Assembly (NCBI GenBank): GCA_002901265.1
Contig: PPHI01000009.1
Coordinates: 1 to 63,419, forward strand
DNA length: 63,419 nucleotides
From: Rhodopirellula baltica
GTDB taxonomy: Bacteria; Planctomycetota; Planctomycetia; Pirellulales; Pirellulaceae
Direction: 5' to 3'
How positions within the stretch are numbered: position 1 is the stretch's first letter; every line of letters starts with the position of its first letter. Position numbers and translations under genes: made by a program. Shown here in pieces: positions 9,529 through 18,832 of the stretch. The notes under the pieces are model-generated. The model did no database searches, had not been told where the DNA came from, and saw only the letters and a program-made list of their open reading frames with translations.

Positions 9529-10980
9529 ATGGATCAGGAAAACATGTCGGATACCAATTCTGAAAAAATCGTTCACGGGATGATGGCCGAGTTCACAACG
9601 GTCGACACGTTGTTGAGCGCTTGCCGTCGCATCCGTGATGCCGGCTATACAAAAACTGACGCCTACACGCCGTTCCCGGTTCACGGGATCGACAAGGCGC
9701 TCGGAATCAAACCGACAATCCTTCCATGGATCTGCTTCTTTGCAGGCCTGACCGGCACGTGTATCGCGCTGACCATGGAAATTTGGATGAACGGTGTTGA
9801 TTACAAGTACATCATCTCCGGCAAACCGTTCATCTCGCTACCAGCATTCATCCCGGTCGCGTTCGAGCTAACGATTCTGTTGGCATCCTTCGGTGCGTTC
9901 TTCGGCATGTGGGCCCTCAACGGCCTGCCGCGTTTCAGCAATCCGATGTTCACCGACCCGCGATTCGACCGCGCCACCGATGACCGGTTCTTCCTGTATA
10001 TCGATGCCAAAGACGAGCGTTACGATGCCGCAGGCGTTCGATCGCTGCTGACCGATACCGGCAGCGACTACGTCAGCGAAGTGCTCGAAGACAACACCCC
10101 CAAAGAGATCCCGCGGCCGATCTTCGTCATCTGGGGTGTTGCCGTTGCCGCGTCGGTCATCCCGTTGTTGTGCGTCCTGTTGATGCGTGTCACCAACAGC
10201 AGCCAGCCGCGTTTCCACATCTTCATGGACATGGACTTTTCGCCGGCAAAAGACGCGCAGCAAGTCACTAGCTTGTTTGCCGACAACCGTGCGATGCGTC
10301 CCGACGTTCCCGGTACCGTCGCCCGTGGCCAACTGATCGGTTCACTCGACGTGATGACCGGTATCGATGTCGATTCGCTGCAAGCGATGAACGCCCCTCA
10401 AGCTCAACGCTTGGTCGCCGCGTTCATGCAAGATGACCAAGCCGCGATAGCCGACGAAGTCACCGATGTCGCCAAAGCCGAGGACGACAAAGAAACACCA
10501 AGCGTGATGGACACCACACCTTGGGTCACCGAAAACCCGATGACCGTCGACAGCGAGTTGATGGCCCGCGGCCAACAACAATTCGGCATCTACTGCAGTG
10601 TCTGCCACGGCATGGACGGCAAAGGCAACGGCCTAGTCAATCAACGTGCTCAGGAAAAAGGTTTCGACACCTGGGTGCCACCGTCCAACATGCACCAAGA
10701 CACGCTGTACAGCGACAAATACCCCGATGGAAAGCTGTTCTCGACGATCAGCAACGGGATTCGCAAAATGCCGGGCTACGCCGGACAGATCAAGGTCGAA
10801 GACCGCTGGGCTATCGTCGCCTATGTTCGCGCCTTGCAGAAAAGCCAAAATGCGACGATGGACCTGATTCCAGAAGGTCGCAAAGAAGAAGTCAAAAGTG
10901 CTGTCGACGCCGCCCAAAAAGAGCTGCAACGACAAGCCGACGAAGCCGCCAAGGCAGCCGCCGCTCGCGAGCAAAAGTAA
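9529..10980 (+). CDS. actDE: Fused ActD (DUF3341)-ActE (cytochrome c) subunit of Alternative Complex III
   Basis: Residues about 15-200 match ActD/DUF3341: an N-terminal soluble segment (MMAEFTTVDTLLSACRRIRD), the motif YTPFPVHGID, and two membrane helices near 65-85 and 105-130. A third helix (about 202-222, FVIWGVAVAASVIPLLCVLL) links to a C-terminal monoheme cytochrome c domain with CSVCH at 356-360 and a Met ligand candidate in RKMPGYAG near 414. In well-studied ACIIIs, ActD and ActE are separate; here one reading frame covers both and no separate actE follows. The start could be the ATG at 9529 or the one at 9544. The last 40 residues are Lys/Ala/Glu-rich and probably helical. Confidence 0.9.
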   Translation: MDQENMSDTNSEKIVHGMMAEFTTVDTLLSACRRIRDAGYTKTDAYTPFPVHGIDKALGIKPTILPWICFFAGLTGTCIALTMEIWMNGVDYKYIISGKPFISLPAFIPVAFELTILLASFGAFFGMWALNGLPRFSNPMFTDPRFDRATDDRFFLYIDAKDERYDAAGVRSLLTDTGSDYVSEVLEDNTPKEIPRPIFVIWGVAVAASVIPLLCVLLMRVTNSSQPRFHIFMDMDFSPAKDAQQVTSLFADNRAMRPDVPGTVARGQLIGSLDVMTGIDVDSLQAMNAPQAQRLVAAFMQDDQAAIADEVTDVAKAEDDKETPSVMDTTPWVTENPMTVDSELMARGQQQFGIYCSVCHGMDGKGNGLVNQRAQEKGFDTWVPPSNMHQDTLYSDKYPDGKLFSTISNGIRKMPGYAGQIKVEDRWAIVAYVRALQKSQNATMDLIPEGRKEEVKSAVDAAQKELQRQADEAAKAAAAREQK

Positions 10981-10992
10981 TTGATGTCAGCT

Positions 10993-11011
10993 TCGCGTCC
11001 CAACGACGCGA
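10993..11011. other. Short intercistronic hairpin
   Basis: A perfect 7-bp inverted repeat (TCGCGTC-CCAAC-GACGCGA) stands 12 nt after the actDE stop and 77 nt before actF. No T-run follows. A possible mRNA stabiliser or processing site within the operon. Confidence 0.35.
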
Positions 11012-11088
11012 GATTATTAAACCGCGATTGCCGGTGGCATTCGCCTTAGAAACAACCACGCTTCTGTACAGTCAACTTCAGTTCAAAC

Positions 11089-12366
11089 ATGTCCGAACAC
11101 GCCGCACCGAAGTTTAAGCCAGCGGACGATCCGACGTTCAGCCTGCCATCGTCGTTGGCCAGTTTGCAATTGCCGCTGCTCGGTGGCGGCTTGGTGGCAC
11201 TTATCGTTGGCGTCGGCATGGCATTCGCCGCCGAAAGCGAATCGATGCCACGATTCGGTTTTTCAACCTACCTGACGGCGTACATGTATGTGCTGACTCT
11301 GGCACTCGGTTCGCTGTTCTTCGTCCTGATCCAGCACCTCGTGCGTGCGGGATGGAGCGTGGTGGTTCGTCGCATCGCCGAATGCTTCATGATCTTGATC
11401 TTGCCGCTCGCGATCCTGTTTTTGCCAATCCTGTTCTCGCTATTCTTCGAAGGTCGACTGTTCGTCTGGACCGACCCGAATTTTGCTAGCGCACACGGGC
11501 TAGACGCAAAAATGTGGGCCACCAAAACCAGCTTCTTGAACGCACCGTTCTTCATCGCACGGTCGGTTCTGTACTTCCTGATCTGGGGCGGACTCGCCGT
11601 GTATTACTGGCGTGGCAGCACCACTCAGGATGAAACCGGCGAACGCGCCGCGACTGATCGCATGCAGTACTGGGCTGGCCCCGCTGTGATGCTGTTCGCG
11701 TTGACGACCTCGTTCGCGGCGTTCGACTGGGGCATGAGCCTGGCACCGATGTGGTTCTCGACCATGTTCGGCGTCTACATCTTTGCCGGCGCGATCCTGA
11801 GTGCACACTGCTTGATCACCGTCGTGTCGTACGTGCTGCAACGTCACGGCGCGATGAAAGACGAAATCACGGTCGAGCATTACCACGACCTTGGCAAATA
11901 CATCTTCGGTTTCATCGTTTTCTGGACCTACATCGGATTCAGCCAATACCTGCTGATCTGGTACGGAAACATGCCAGAAGAAACGGAATGGTTTTTCGCC
12001 CGTCAGCGGGGTGTTTTCGGCGGTCTTTCGATCGCCCTGATTTTGCTGCACTGGTTGGTGCCTTTCCTTGGCACGATGAGCCGTCACATCCGACGCCGCC
12101 CCGGCCTGATGGCGATGTGGGCGTGTTACATCCTGGTCATGCACGCAATTGACATTTACTGGATCGTGATGCCCGAAGCCCGGCATCTTGTTCACGAAAA
12201 CATTCCCAACCTGGGTGGAGCACTTGGCCTGATTGCCAGCATCCTTTCGATCGTTGGCATGACCGCCCTGTTCGTTGGCCTCGGTCTCCGTGTTGCCAGC
12301 GGCAACCGTGTGATCGCTGTTCGCGACCCACGCCTCCGTGAATCGATCGTTTTCGAAAACCTTTAG
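11089..12366 (+). CDS. actF: Alternative Complex III membrane subunit ActF (quinol:cytochrome c oxidoreductase, NrfD-like)
   Basis: A 425-residue membrane protein with about ten helices, paralogous to ActC in the NrfD-like fold. Landmarks typical of ActF include SSLASLQLPLLGGGLVALIV at the first helix, FDWGMSLAPMWFSTMFGVY in the middle, KYIFGFIVFWTYIGFSQYLL, and the periplasmic segment IWYGNMPEETEWF. In known ACIII structures ActF has no clear quinol site and is thought to take part in proton movement. It follows the fused actDE gene by 108 nt and is the last ACIII subunit in the operon. Confidence 0.95.
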   Translation: MSEHAAPKFKPADDPTFSLPSSLASLQLPLLGGGLVALIVGVGMAFAAESESMPRFGFSTYLTAYMYVLTLALGSLFFVLIQHLVRAGWSVVVRRIAECFMILILPLAILFLPILFSLFFEGRLFVWTDPNFASAHGLDAKMWATKTSFLNAPFFIARSVLYFLIWGGLAVYYWRGSTTQDETGERAATDRMQYWAGPAVMLFALTTSFAAFDWGMSLAPMWFSTMFGVYIFAGAILSAHCLITVVSYVLQRHGAMKDEITVEHYHDLGKYIFGFIVFWTYIGFSQYLLIWYGNMPEETEWFFARQRGVFGGLSIALILLHWLVPFLGTMSRHIRRRPGLMAMWACYILVMHAIDIYWIVMPEARHLVHENIPNLGGALGLIASILSIVGMTALFVGLGLRVASGNRVIAVRDPRLRESIVFENL

Positions 12367-12469
12367 GACGGCATTAGTACACAGGAGGGGGCGGGACACC
12401 GCGTCGCATCAACGGGTTTTCCGCCTCCGCATTTCGGCCCAAGACCGATAGAATCAGACAAATAAAGCC

Positions 12470-12790
12470 ATGGCTAAATACGACGACCTAGATACACGCC
12501 AGATTTTCGTGATCGGAATCGGTTCGGTTCTTGTGACGATCGTCACCATCTTGGCGGTTCAGTACGTGTACTACCTCCTGGTAGACGCGCACCAAACTCA
12601 GCTCCAAGCTGACAGCAGCTACAGCCGACAAAACCAAGTGTTGACCGACCAAACCGAAAGCATCTCTCGCTACGGCGCCGACCCCGCGACGGGCAACGCA
12701 ATCATGCCGATCGAGAAAGCGATGCAAGCGGTCATCGAAGAGGCGCACTCCGACAACCACGCTGATGACAACGAAAGCGACGCAACCTAG
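12470..12790 (+). CDS. Small single-helix membrane protein of the ACIII-caa3 operon, 106 aa
   Basis: Begins MAKYDDLDTRQIF, then one membrane helix (about residues 13-36), then a hydrophilic Gln/Asp/His-rich tail. It has no domain I can name. Its position between actF and sco, with its 3' end overlapping the start of the SCO gene by 26 nt, argues that it is translated with the respiratory operon and helps assemble or join ACIII to the oxidase. That role is inferred from context only. Confidence 0.75.
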   Translation: MAKYDDLDTRQIFVIGIGSVLVTIVTILAVQYVYYLLVDAHQTQLQADSSYSRQNQVLTDQTESISRYGADPATGNAIMPIEKAMQAVIEEAHSDNHADDNESDAT

Positions 12791-13775
12791 CTCGCCGGAA
12801 ACTGCATTCACGCGGATGCAAGCGACCGGTATCACGACCATCGCCTACTTGGCGATCACGCTCGTCGTGTGCGCCGGACACGTGCTCTGCGGTGAATCCA
12901 GTGCGTTCGCACAAGGCGCGTTCACCGACAACGACGCCGTCACGCTGAACACCGGGTTGCCTCGCGAAGCCGAGGGAATCACCGTCGATCAAAACTTGGG
13001 CGACTCGCTGCCCCTGGATTTATCGTTGACGGATTCCAACGGCAATGAAATCAAAGTGGCGGACGTCATCGACGGAACCGTCCCAACCATTTTCACGATG
13101 AACTACAGCAATTGCCCAATGCTGTGCAGTATCCAACTGAACCAGCTGACCGCGTCGCTGAATCAGTTGGACCTGAAACTGGGCGAAGACTTCCGAATCC
13201 TGACCGTCAGCATCGATCCCAAAGAGACGACGAAACGGGCCGCGGAAACCAAAGCAAAATACGTCGACGATGTTGTCAATCAGCCGCTCGCAAACCGCGG
13301 TTGGACCTTCACCACCGCCAAACAGCCGGTGATCGACAAGTTGGCTGACACCGTTGGGTTTCGATACCGCTACGACGAAGCCATTCAACAATACAACCAC
13401 CCAGCGATGCTGGCGTTTATCTCGCCCAAAGGCGTGATCACACGCTATTCGCTTTCGCTGGACTTTCCGGCTGATCAACTGAAACTCGCTTTGGTCGAAG
13501 CGGGCGAAGGAACGGTCGGAAACGCCGTCGACCAATTCATCATGTGGTGCTACAGCTATGACCCCGACTCCAATTCCTACACACCGCACGCTTGGCGACT
13601 CATGCGTCTGTGTGGGCTTGGCTTCATCGGGGTGATGTTGGCCGCACTGGTTCCCTACTGGGTCGGTCGCAAAGGCGGTCCCGGTTCGGCGGACCAAAGT
13701 CCCCATGCGACTGGCTCGCCGGTCGACAGTTCAGACAACCCGTCCGCTGTCGAAACCCATTCGAACGAACAATAA
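12765..13775 (+). CDS. sco: SCO1/SenC-type copper chaperone
   Basis: A periplasmic thioredoxin-fold protein that delivers copper to the CuA centre of oxidase subunit II. The copper site is visible as CPMLC in NYSNCPMLCSIQLNQL, and the distal His is in YNHPAML. An N-terminal hydrophobic segment (about residues 22-45, ending AFAQG) acts as signal or anchor. Unusually, a second membrane helix lies near the C-terminus (LMRLCGLGFIGVMLAALV), followed by a Gly/Ser/Pro tail, so the domain may be held by both ends. The annotated ATG overlaps the previous gene by 26 nt; the ATG at 12816 is an alternative start. It precedes coxB by 19 nt, fitting its job. Confidence 0.92.
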   Translation: MTTKATQPSSPETAFTRMQATGITTIAYLAITLVVCAGHVLCGESSAFAQGAFTDNDAVTLNTGLPREAEGITVDQNLGDSLPLDLSLTDSNGNEIKVADVIDGTVPTIFTMNYSNCPMLCSIQLNQLTASLNQLDLKLGEDFRILTVSIDPKETTKRAAETKAKYVDDVVNQPLANRGWTFTTAKQPVIDKLADTVGFRYRYDEAIQQYNHPAMLAFISPKGVITRYSLSLDFPADQLKLALVEAGEGTVGNAVDQFIMWCYSYDPDSNSYTPHAWRLMRLCGLGFIGVMLAALVPYWVGRKGGPGSADQSPHATGSPVDSSDNPSAVETHSNEQ

Positions 13776-13794
13776 ATCAAACTCACCTTTCGAA

Positions 13795-14958
13795 ATGTTG
13801 AACATGATTCCCGCTGCGATCACGTTGCTTGCCGACCAAACTGAAAGCAAGCTGTCGCTTTTCCCAAAGTCGGCATCGACGTTCTCGTCGGATTCCGACT
13901 GGATCTTTCACTTCATCACCATCGTCGCGCTGATCTTCTTCATCGCGATCGTGATCGCGTTGTTCGGTTTCGCACTGAAATACAAGAAAGCGAAAGGCCA
14001 ACAAGCGGAAAGCCAAACGGATCACAACACCACCATCGAATTGGTTTGGTCGATCGGCCCATCATTCTTGCTGATCGTGATGTTCTACTTCGGTGCACAG
14101 GGCTTCCTGAATCACCGCACCATCCCAGAAGGCGCTTATGACCTTGGTGTCGACGCTTACAAATGGGGCTGGGGCATCAACTACGGCAAGTTCGTCATTC
14201 ACCCCGAATTGCACGTGGTCGCCGGTGAGCCAACCAAGCTGACGATGACAAGCAAAGACGTCATCCACAGCCTGTACATCCCTGCGTTCCGCGTCAAAAA
14301 GGACATCGTCCCTGGCCGTTTCAACTACATGTGGTTCAAAGCGACCGAGCCGAGCGAAAAGATCGCGACCGACGAAGAGCTGGAACAACTGGCCGCCAAA
14401 GACGCCGAAACGAACGCCAGCTGGGACTATGACGCACGTCAGTTCACCCCCGATGGCTATTCGTTCTACGACCTCTACTGTGCAGAGTACTGCGGAACGA
14501 ATCACTCGCAAATGCAAACCGTCGTTGTCGTTCACGAAACCCGTGAAGACCTCGAAGCTTGGATCAAAAAATACAGCAGCCGCCCATCGACCGAGTCACC
14601 CGCCAGCTACGGCGAAAAACTGTATCAACGCCGCGGATGCAAAAGCTGCCACTCGATCGACGGAACCAAACTGGTCGGCCCAAGCTGGAAAGACCTCGCC
14701 GGTAAATCGCGTCCGCTGGCAAGCGGCGAATCAGTCACCGCGGACGAGAACTACCTGCGTGAGTCGATCCTGAACCCGAAAGCCAAGATCGCTGCCGGAT
14801 TCCAACCTGTCATGCCGAGCTACAAAGGCCAGCTGACTGACGACGACATTTATAGCTTGATCGAATACATCAAGAGCCTCGGCGAAGCCGGAGCAAGCGG
14901 TGGCGAAACGACCGCCGCCGAAGGTGAAGGACAACCCGCCGAAGCGGCGGCCGAGTAA
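13795..14958 (+). CDS. coxB: Cytochrome c oxidase subunit II with fused cytochrome c domain (caa3 type)
   Basis: I chose ATG 13795 (MLNMIPAAITLLADQ); the frame runs 30 codons further upstream but that part overlaps sco. Two membrane helices (about 38-60 and 80-102) precede the CuA cupredoxin domain. CuA ligands are visible: His in KDVIHSLYIPAF, and CAEYCGTNHSQM with both Cys, the Glu carbonyl, His and Met. After residue about 265 a cytochrome c domain follows with CKSCH and a Met ligand in QPVMPSYKG, so electrons can enter directly from the ACIII cytochromes. The C-terminus is Ala/Glu/Gly rich. 387 residues, normal for a caa3 subunit II. Confidence 0.95.
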   Translation: MLNMIPAAITLLADQTESKLSLFPKSASTFSSDSDWIFHFITIVALIFFIAIVIALFGFALKYKKAKGQQAESQTDHNTTIELVWSIGPSFLLIVMFYFGAQGFLNHRTIPEGAYDLGVDAYKWGWGINYGKFVIHPELHVVAGEPTKLTMTSKDVIHSLYIPAFRVKKDIVPGRFNYMWFKATEPSEKIATDEELEQLAAKDAETNASWDYDARQFTPDGYSFYDLYCAEYCGTNHSQMQTVVVVHETREDLEAWIKKYSSRPSTESPASYGEKLYQRRGCKSCHSIDGTKLVGPSWKDLAGKSRPLASGESVTADENYLRESILNPKAKIAAGFQPVMPSYKGQLTDDDIYSLIEYIKSLGEAGASGGETTAAEGEGQPAEAAAE

Positions 14959-15105
14959 GCCTGCGACGCCGCCGCAGACGTGGCGAGCGATTACGATTCC
15001 CCGAAACAATTTAAAAGAACACCGAATTCACGCTAAACTCTTCTGAACTGCCGACTTGCTCAACGAGCAACGACGACCGGAAGAGCCAATCGTTCGAGGT
15101 AAATA

Positions 15106-16875
15106 ATGTCTGTTGGATCAGTCCCAGCCGGATACGAAGTCAAAGATCCAGGCTACCCGACTCCTGAAGAAAACTACCTGACCAACTCGCGCGGCTTATT
15201 GACCTGGGTCTTCACTCTGGATCACAAGCGAATCGGCGTGATGTACTTGGTCGGCGTCTCGCTGGCGTTCCTTATTGCCGGTCTGCTGGCACTGGGGATT
15301 CGTTTGCACCTGTTCGCGCCAGACGGATGGTTGTTCAACAACGAATTCTTCAAGTGGCTCGCCCCTGACAAGGCCCCCAACGACATTTACAACCAGGTCT
15401 TCACCCTTCACGGGGCGATCATGGTGTTCCTGTTTATCATCCCCAGTATTCCGGCCGCACTCGGTAACTTCCTGGTGCCCGTAATGCTGGGTGCCAAAGA
15501 CGTCGCCTTCCCACGACTGAACCTCAGCAGTTTCTTTCTGTGGGTCGCCGGAGCCGTGTTCTTCGTGATGGCGTTGCTCGCCAGCGGTCTCGATACCGGC
15601 TGGACGTTCTATACGCCTTACAGCACGACAACTGACACCTCGGTGATCTTGGCTACCTCGGGTGCGTTCATCCTGGGTTTCAGCTCGATCTTCACCGGTC
15701 TGAACTTCATCGTGACCATCAACACGATGCGTCCGCCAGGGATGACTTGGTTCCGCATGCCACTGTTCTTGTGGGCAACCTACTCGACCAGCATCATCCA
15801 GGTTTTGGCGACGCCCGTCTTGGGCATCACGCTGCTGTTGCTGATCGCTGAACGCACCATGCACATCGGGATCTTTGACCCCGAATACAACGGTGACCCT
15901 GTCACCTACCAACACTTTTTCTGGTTCTACAGCCACCCCGCTGTATACATCATGATTCTGCCCGCCTTCGGCGTGATCAGCGAACTGATCAGTGTTCACT
16001 CGCACAAACGAATCTTCGGTTACCGCTTCATCGCGTACTCCTCGATCGCGATTGCCTTGTTGGGCTTCTTGGTCTGGGGACACCACATGTTCACCGCGGG
16101 CATGGGCTCGATGACCACGATCATCTTTAGTGCCCTGACGTTCACCGTTTCCGTACCATCGGCCATCAAGGTGTTCAACTGGTTGGCCACGATGTACAAG
16201 GGTGCGATCACGATGACCACGCCGATGTGCTACGCCATCGCGTTCATCTTCCTGTTCACAATTGGCGGTCTGACCGGACTTCACCTCGGTACGCTCGCAA
16301 CCGACATGCACCTGCACGACACTTACTTTGTTGTCGCCCACTTCCACTACGTGATGGTCGGCGGAACACTGGTTGCCTTCCTGGGTGCTGTCTTCCACTG
16401 GTGGCCAAAAATGTTCGGCCGCATGTACAACGAACTTGGCGGACAGATTTCCGCAGTGATCGTGTTCCTCGGTTTCAACCTCACCTTCTTGCCACAGTTC
16501 GTCCTCGGTAGCCGCGGGATGCCTCGCCGTTACGCGACCTACGACCCTGAGTTCGCCGGCTTGCACGCGATGAGCACCTGGGGTGCTTTGCTGCTCGGCA
16601 TCGGATTGTTGGTCGCATTGGTCGTCCTGCTGGTTTCGCTGGTCAAAGGCAAGAAAGCCCCTGCGAACCCTTGGGGTGCCGCAACCTTGGAATGGGCCTG
16701 CACCTCGCCACCGCCGTTCTACAACTTTGAACGCCCACCAGTAGTAGGTGACCCCTACGAATTCGGTGACATCCAATGGGACGCGGCTTCAGAACGCTAC
16801 GTGAAAATTGAGCCGAAACGCGAAACCGTCCCCAGCGAAAAACCCGCCGAAAGCCCAGCACACGCCGGGGAATAG
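15106..16875 (+). CDS. coxA: Cytochrome c oxidase subunit I, A2-type heme-copper oxidase
   Basis: Catalytic subunit reducing O2 to water and pumping protons. Twelve or more membrane helices. Heme and copper ligands: His of heme a in [10 protein letters not shown], CuB His and the cross-linked Tyr in YSHPAVYIM, the CuB His pair in [10 protein letters not shown], and heme a3/a His in [14 protein letters not shown]. The motif is YSHPAVY, not GHPEVY, so the D-channel glutamate is replaced by Tyr-Ser. This is the mark of the A2 subfamily found in Thermus/Rhodothermus caa3 enzymes and agrees with the fused cytochrome c on subunit II. It follows coxB by 147 nt. Confidence 0.97.
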   Translation: MSVGSVPAGYEVKDPGYPTPEENYLTNSRGLLTWVFTLDHKRIGVMYLVGVSLAFLIAGLLALGIRLHLFAPDGWLFNNEFFKWLAPDKAPNDIYNQVFTLHGAIMVFLFIIPSIPAALGNFLVPVMLGAKDVAFPRLNLSSFFLWVAGAVFFVMALLASGLDTGWTFYTPYSTTTDTSVILATSGAFILGFSSIFTGLNFIVTINTMRPPGMTWFRMPLFLWATYSTSIIQVLATPVLGITLLLLIAERTMHIGIFDPEYNGDPVTYQHFFWFYSHPAVYIMILPAFGVISELISVHSHKRIFGYRFIAYSSIAIALLGFLVWGHHMFTAGMGSMTTIIFSALTFTVSVPSAIKVFNWLATMYKGAITMTTPMCYAIAFIFLFTIGGLTGLHLGTLATDMHLHDTYFVVAHFHYVMVGGTLVAFLGAVFHWWPKMFGRMYNELGGQISAVIVFLGFNLTFLPQFVLGSRGMPRRYATYDPEFAGLHAMSTWGALLLGIGLLVALVVLLVSLVKGKKAPANPWGAATLEWACTSPPPFYNFERPPVVGDPYEFGDIQWDAASERYVKIEPKRETVPSEKPAESPAHAGE

Positions 16876-17032
16876 TTCCCCGCTATTGAAATAGCAATCG
16901 CATAGATACCGCGACGATCGAAGCCGACCACGGTCAACCTTCGGTCCTCGCATCGGGACGACGCCTCGGAGGCGATTCCGATCCACTTTGCACTTTTAAA
17001 CATCCATTTCCCCCGCACGGTTGACTCCACTG

Positions 17033-18307
17033 ATGGCTACCACTGATGCCGGGCACTCTGCCACGGCCGACCATTCAGCCGATTCACACGGTCACGACCA
17101 CGACCATCCGTCGTACCTCGCTCACCACTTCGACACCCCCGAACAACAGTTCGATAGTGGTAAGCTCGGGATGTGGATTTTCCTGGTAACCGAAGTCCTG
17201 TTCTTCAGCGGGATGTTCTGTGCCTACGCCATTTACCGATCTTGGCGTCCTGACGTCTTCGAAGGCTGCAGCCAGTTTTTGAACACCAAACTTGGTGCGA
17301 TCAACACCGGCGTTCTGCTGTTCAGCTCCTTCACGATGGCTTGGGCCGTTCGTGCGTCGCAGCTCGAACAACACAAAAAGACCGCCGCCCTGATCGCATC
17401 AACACTTTGCTGTGCGATGATCTTCTTGGGCGTCAAGGCGATCGAATACTCGCACAAATGGACGATGGGCCTGCTGCCTGCCGGTCTGTTTACCTACGAC
17501 CCAAGCAACCCACACCCTGTCGGTGGGCCGAACTACTTGGCTTACATCTGCGCCCCGTTCGCAGTGGCCACAGTCGGGATCTTTATCTGGTTGGTTGTCA
17601 GCTTCCTGCGTGGAGCCAAATTCCAATTCGAATGTGCCAAGCCAATCTTGGTCGTTTTCCTGTGCTTCTTCGTCGGTGTCGGACTGGGAACAATCCTGGA
17701 ATCTGGCGGTAGCGAATCCCATGGAACCGAACACGCTGCTCACGTCGAAGGCGGTGAGCACGACTCGCACGCTGAAGGAGAACATGCGGGCGAAGGCGAA
17801 CACGCTGCCGAATCGCATGAGCAAGAAGCGGCAACGGAAGAGACCGCCGAAGCTGCACCTACGGAAGCCATTGCAGGTCTCGTCGCTCCCGGAACCATGG
17901 TCAGCAGTGACAACGAACTGGACGTCATCAAACGTCTCGCTGCCGACACGACCAACACCGGTTTGCAAGGCGAACTTGCTGCCCGTCAGGCCCAAAACGA
18001 CATGGCAAACGGTGCGATCACCTATCACGTCTACGATGACGTTTCGGCCACCGTCGCCGCGGCAGAAGAAAACGTGATGCGTAAAAGCCGCGCGGGCGTG
18101 TTCTTCAGTATCTATTACTGCATGACCGGCGTTCACGCGATTCACATCCTCGCCGGTATCGGCGTGCTGATCTGGTTGCTCGTCCGTGCCTTGCGACAAG
18201 ATTTCAACAAGAACTACTTTGGTCCCGTCGACTACGTCGGTCTGTACTGGCACTTGGTCGACTTGATTTGGATCTACCTGTTCCCGCTGATGTACCTGAT
18301 CCGGTAA
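17033..18307 (+). CDS. coxC: Cytochrome c oxidase subunit III with large His/acidic insertion
   Basis: ATG 17033 (MATTDAGHSATADHS) is preferred over an upstream in-frame TTG at 17021. After a His/Asp-rich N-terminus, the subunit III helices begin near residue 45 (LGMWIFLVTEVLFFSGMFCA), with typical MAWAVRASQ and KAIEYSHKW stretches. Between about residues 225 and 340 lies an insertion absent from standard subunit III. Its first half is dominated by His, Glu, Gly and Ala; its second half looks like a small helical domain. The last two helices (GVFFSIYYCMTGVHAIHILA and GLYWHLVDLIWIYLFPLMYL) are canonical. The 424 residues compare with roughly 200-270 in the family. Confidence 0.93.
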   Translation: MATTDAGHSATADHSADSHGHDHDHPSYLAHHFDTPEQQFDSGKLGMWIFLVTEVLFFSGMFCAYAIYRSWRPDVFEGCSQFLNTKLGAINTGVLLFSSFTMAWAVRASQLEQHKKTAALIASTLCCAMIFLGVKAIEYSHKWTMGLLPAGLFTYDPSNPHPVGGPNYLAYICAPFAVATVGIFIWLVVSFLRGAKFQFECAKPILVVFLCFFVGVGLGTILESGGSESHGTEHAAHVEGGEHDSHAEGEHAGEGEHAAESHEQEAATEETAEAAPTEAIAGLVAPGTMVSSDNELDVIKRLAADTTNTGLQGELAARQAQNDMANGAITYHVYDDVSATVAAAEENVMRKSRAGVFFSIYYCMTGVHAIHILAGIGVLIWLLVRALRQDFNKNYFGPVDYVGLYWHLVDLIWIYLFPLMYLIR

Positions 18308-18376
18308 GGCAGCCTGCCACCGACCGTCGATCGTTTCACCAAGCCAACTCCCTTTCTGAACCGTTTAATACTCACC

Positions 18377-18742
18377 ATGTCAGCACACGAAGGCTCTCGC
18401 GAAGGTTACGATTTCGCGCACCCATTGCCACTGCCGTTGTTGTTCGGTGTCTTTGTCGTCTTGACCTTGCTGACCGTTCTGACGGTGTTTCAGGCGAACT
18501 TTGACTTGGGTAGCTACGACATCATCGTCGTGATGATCATCGCCACCATCAAAGCAGTGCTGGTCGGTTCGATCTTCATGCACCTAGCGTTCGACAAACC
18601 GATGAACGTCATCTGGTTCCTCGGATCGTTCGTCTTCGTCGGACTGTTCATCATGTTCACGCTGTTCGATAACCGTGCTTCGCAAGGTGATGACATCCCA
18701 GTCACGAACGACGCCGTCATGGCCGCACCAGCCGAAGGCTAA
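18377..18742 (+). CDS. coxD: Cytochrome c oxidase subunit IV family protein
   Basis: A 121-residue protein with three membrane helices (about 18-38, 45-70, 78-98), containing IKAVLVGSIFMHLAFDKP, which is typical of the bacterial subunit IV (COX4_pro_2-like) family. It is the last gene of the respiratory operon, 69 nt after coxC and 26 nt before a strong hairpin terminator. Confidence 0.88.
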   Translation: MSAHEGSREGYDFAHPLPLPLLFGVFVVLTLLTVLTVFQANFDLGSYDIIVVMIIATIKAVLVGSIFMHLAFDKPMNVIWFLGSFVFVGLFIMFTLFDNRASQGDDIPVTNDAVMAAPAEG

Positions 18743-18768
18743 TCGCCTCGGCTAGTACAAAACATCAC

Positions 18769-18804
18769 AAACGGCTTCCACCAAAGGTGCGAAGCCGTTT
18801 TTTG
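18769..18804 (+). terminator. Rho-independent terminator of the act-cox operon
   Basis: AAACGGCTTC and GAAGCCGTTT form a 10-bp stem around a 12-nt loop, followed by further T residues. It lies 26 nt after the coxD stop and before the convergent AhpD-family gene. Confidence 0.85.
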
Positions 18805-18832
18805 ATGCGCTGATCCTTTTACCCGAGTGGCC

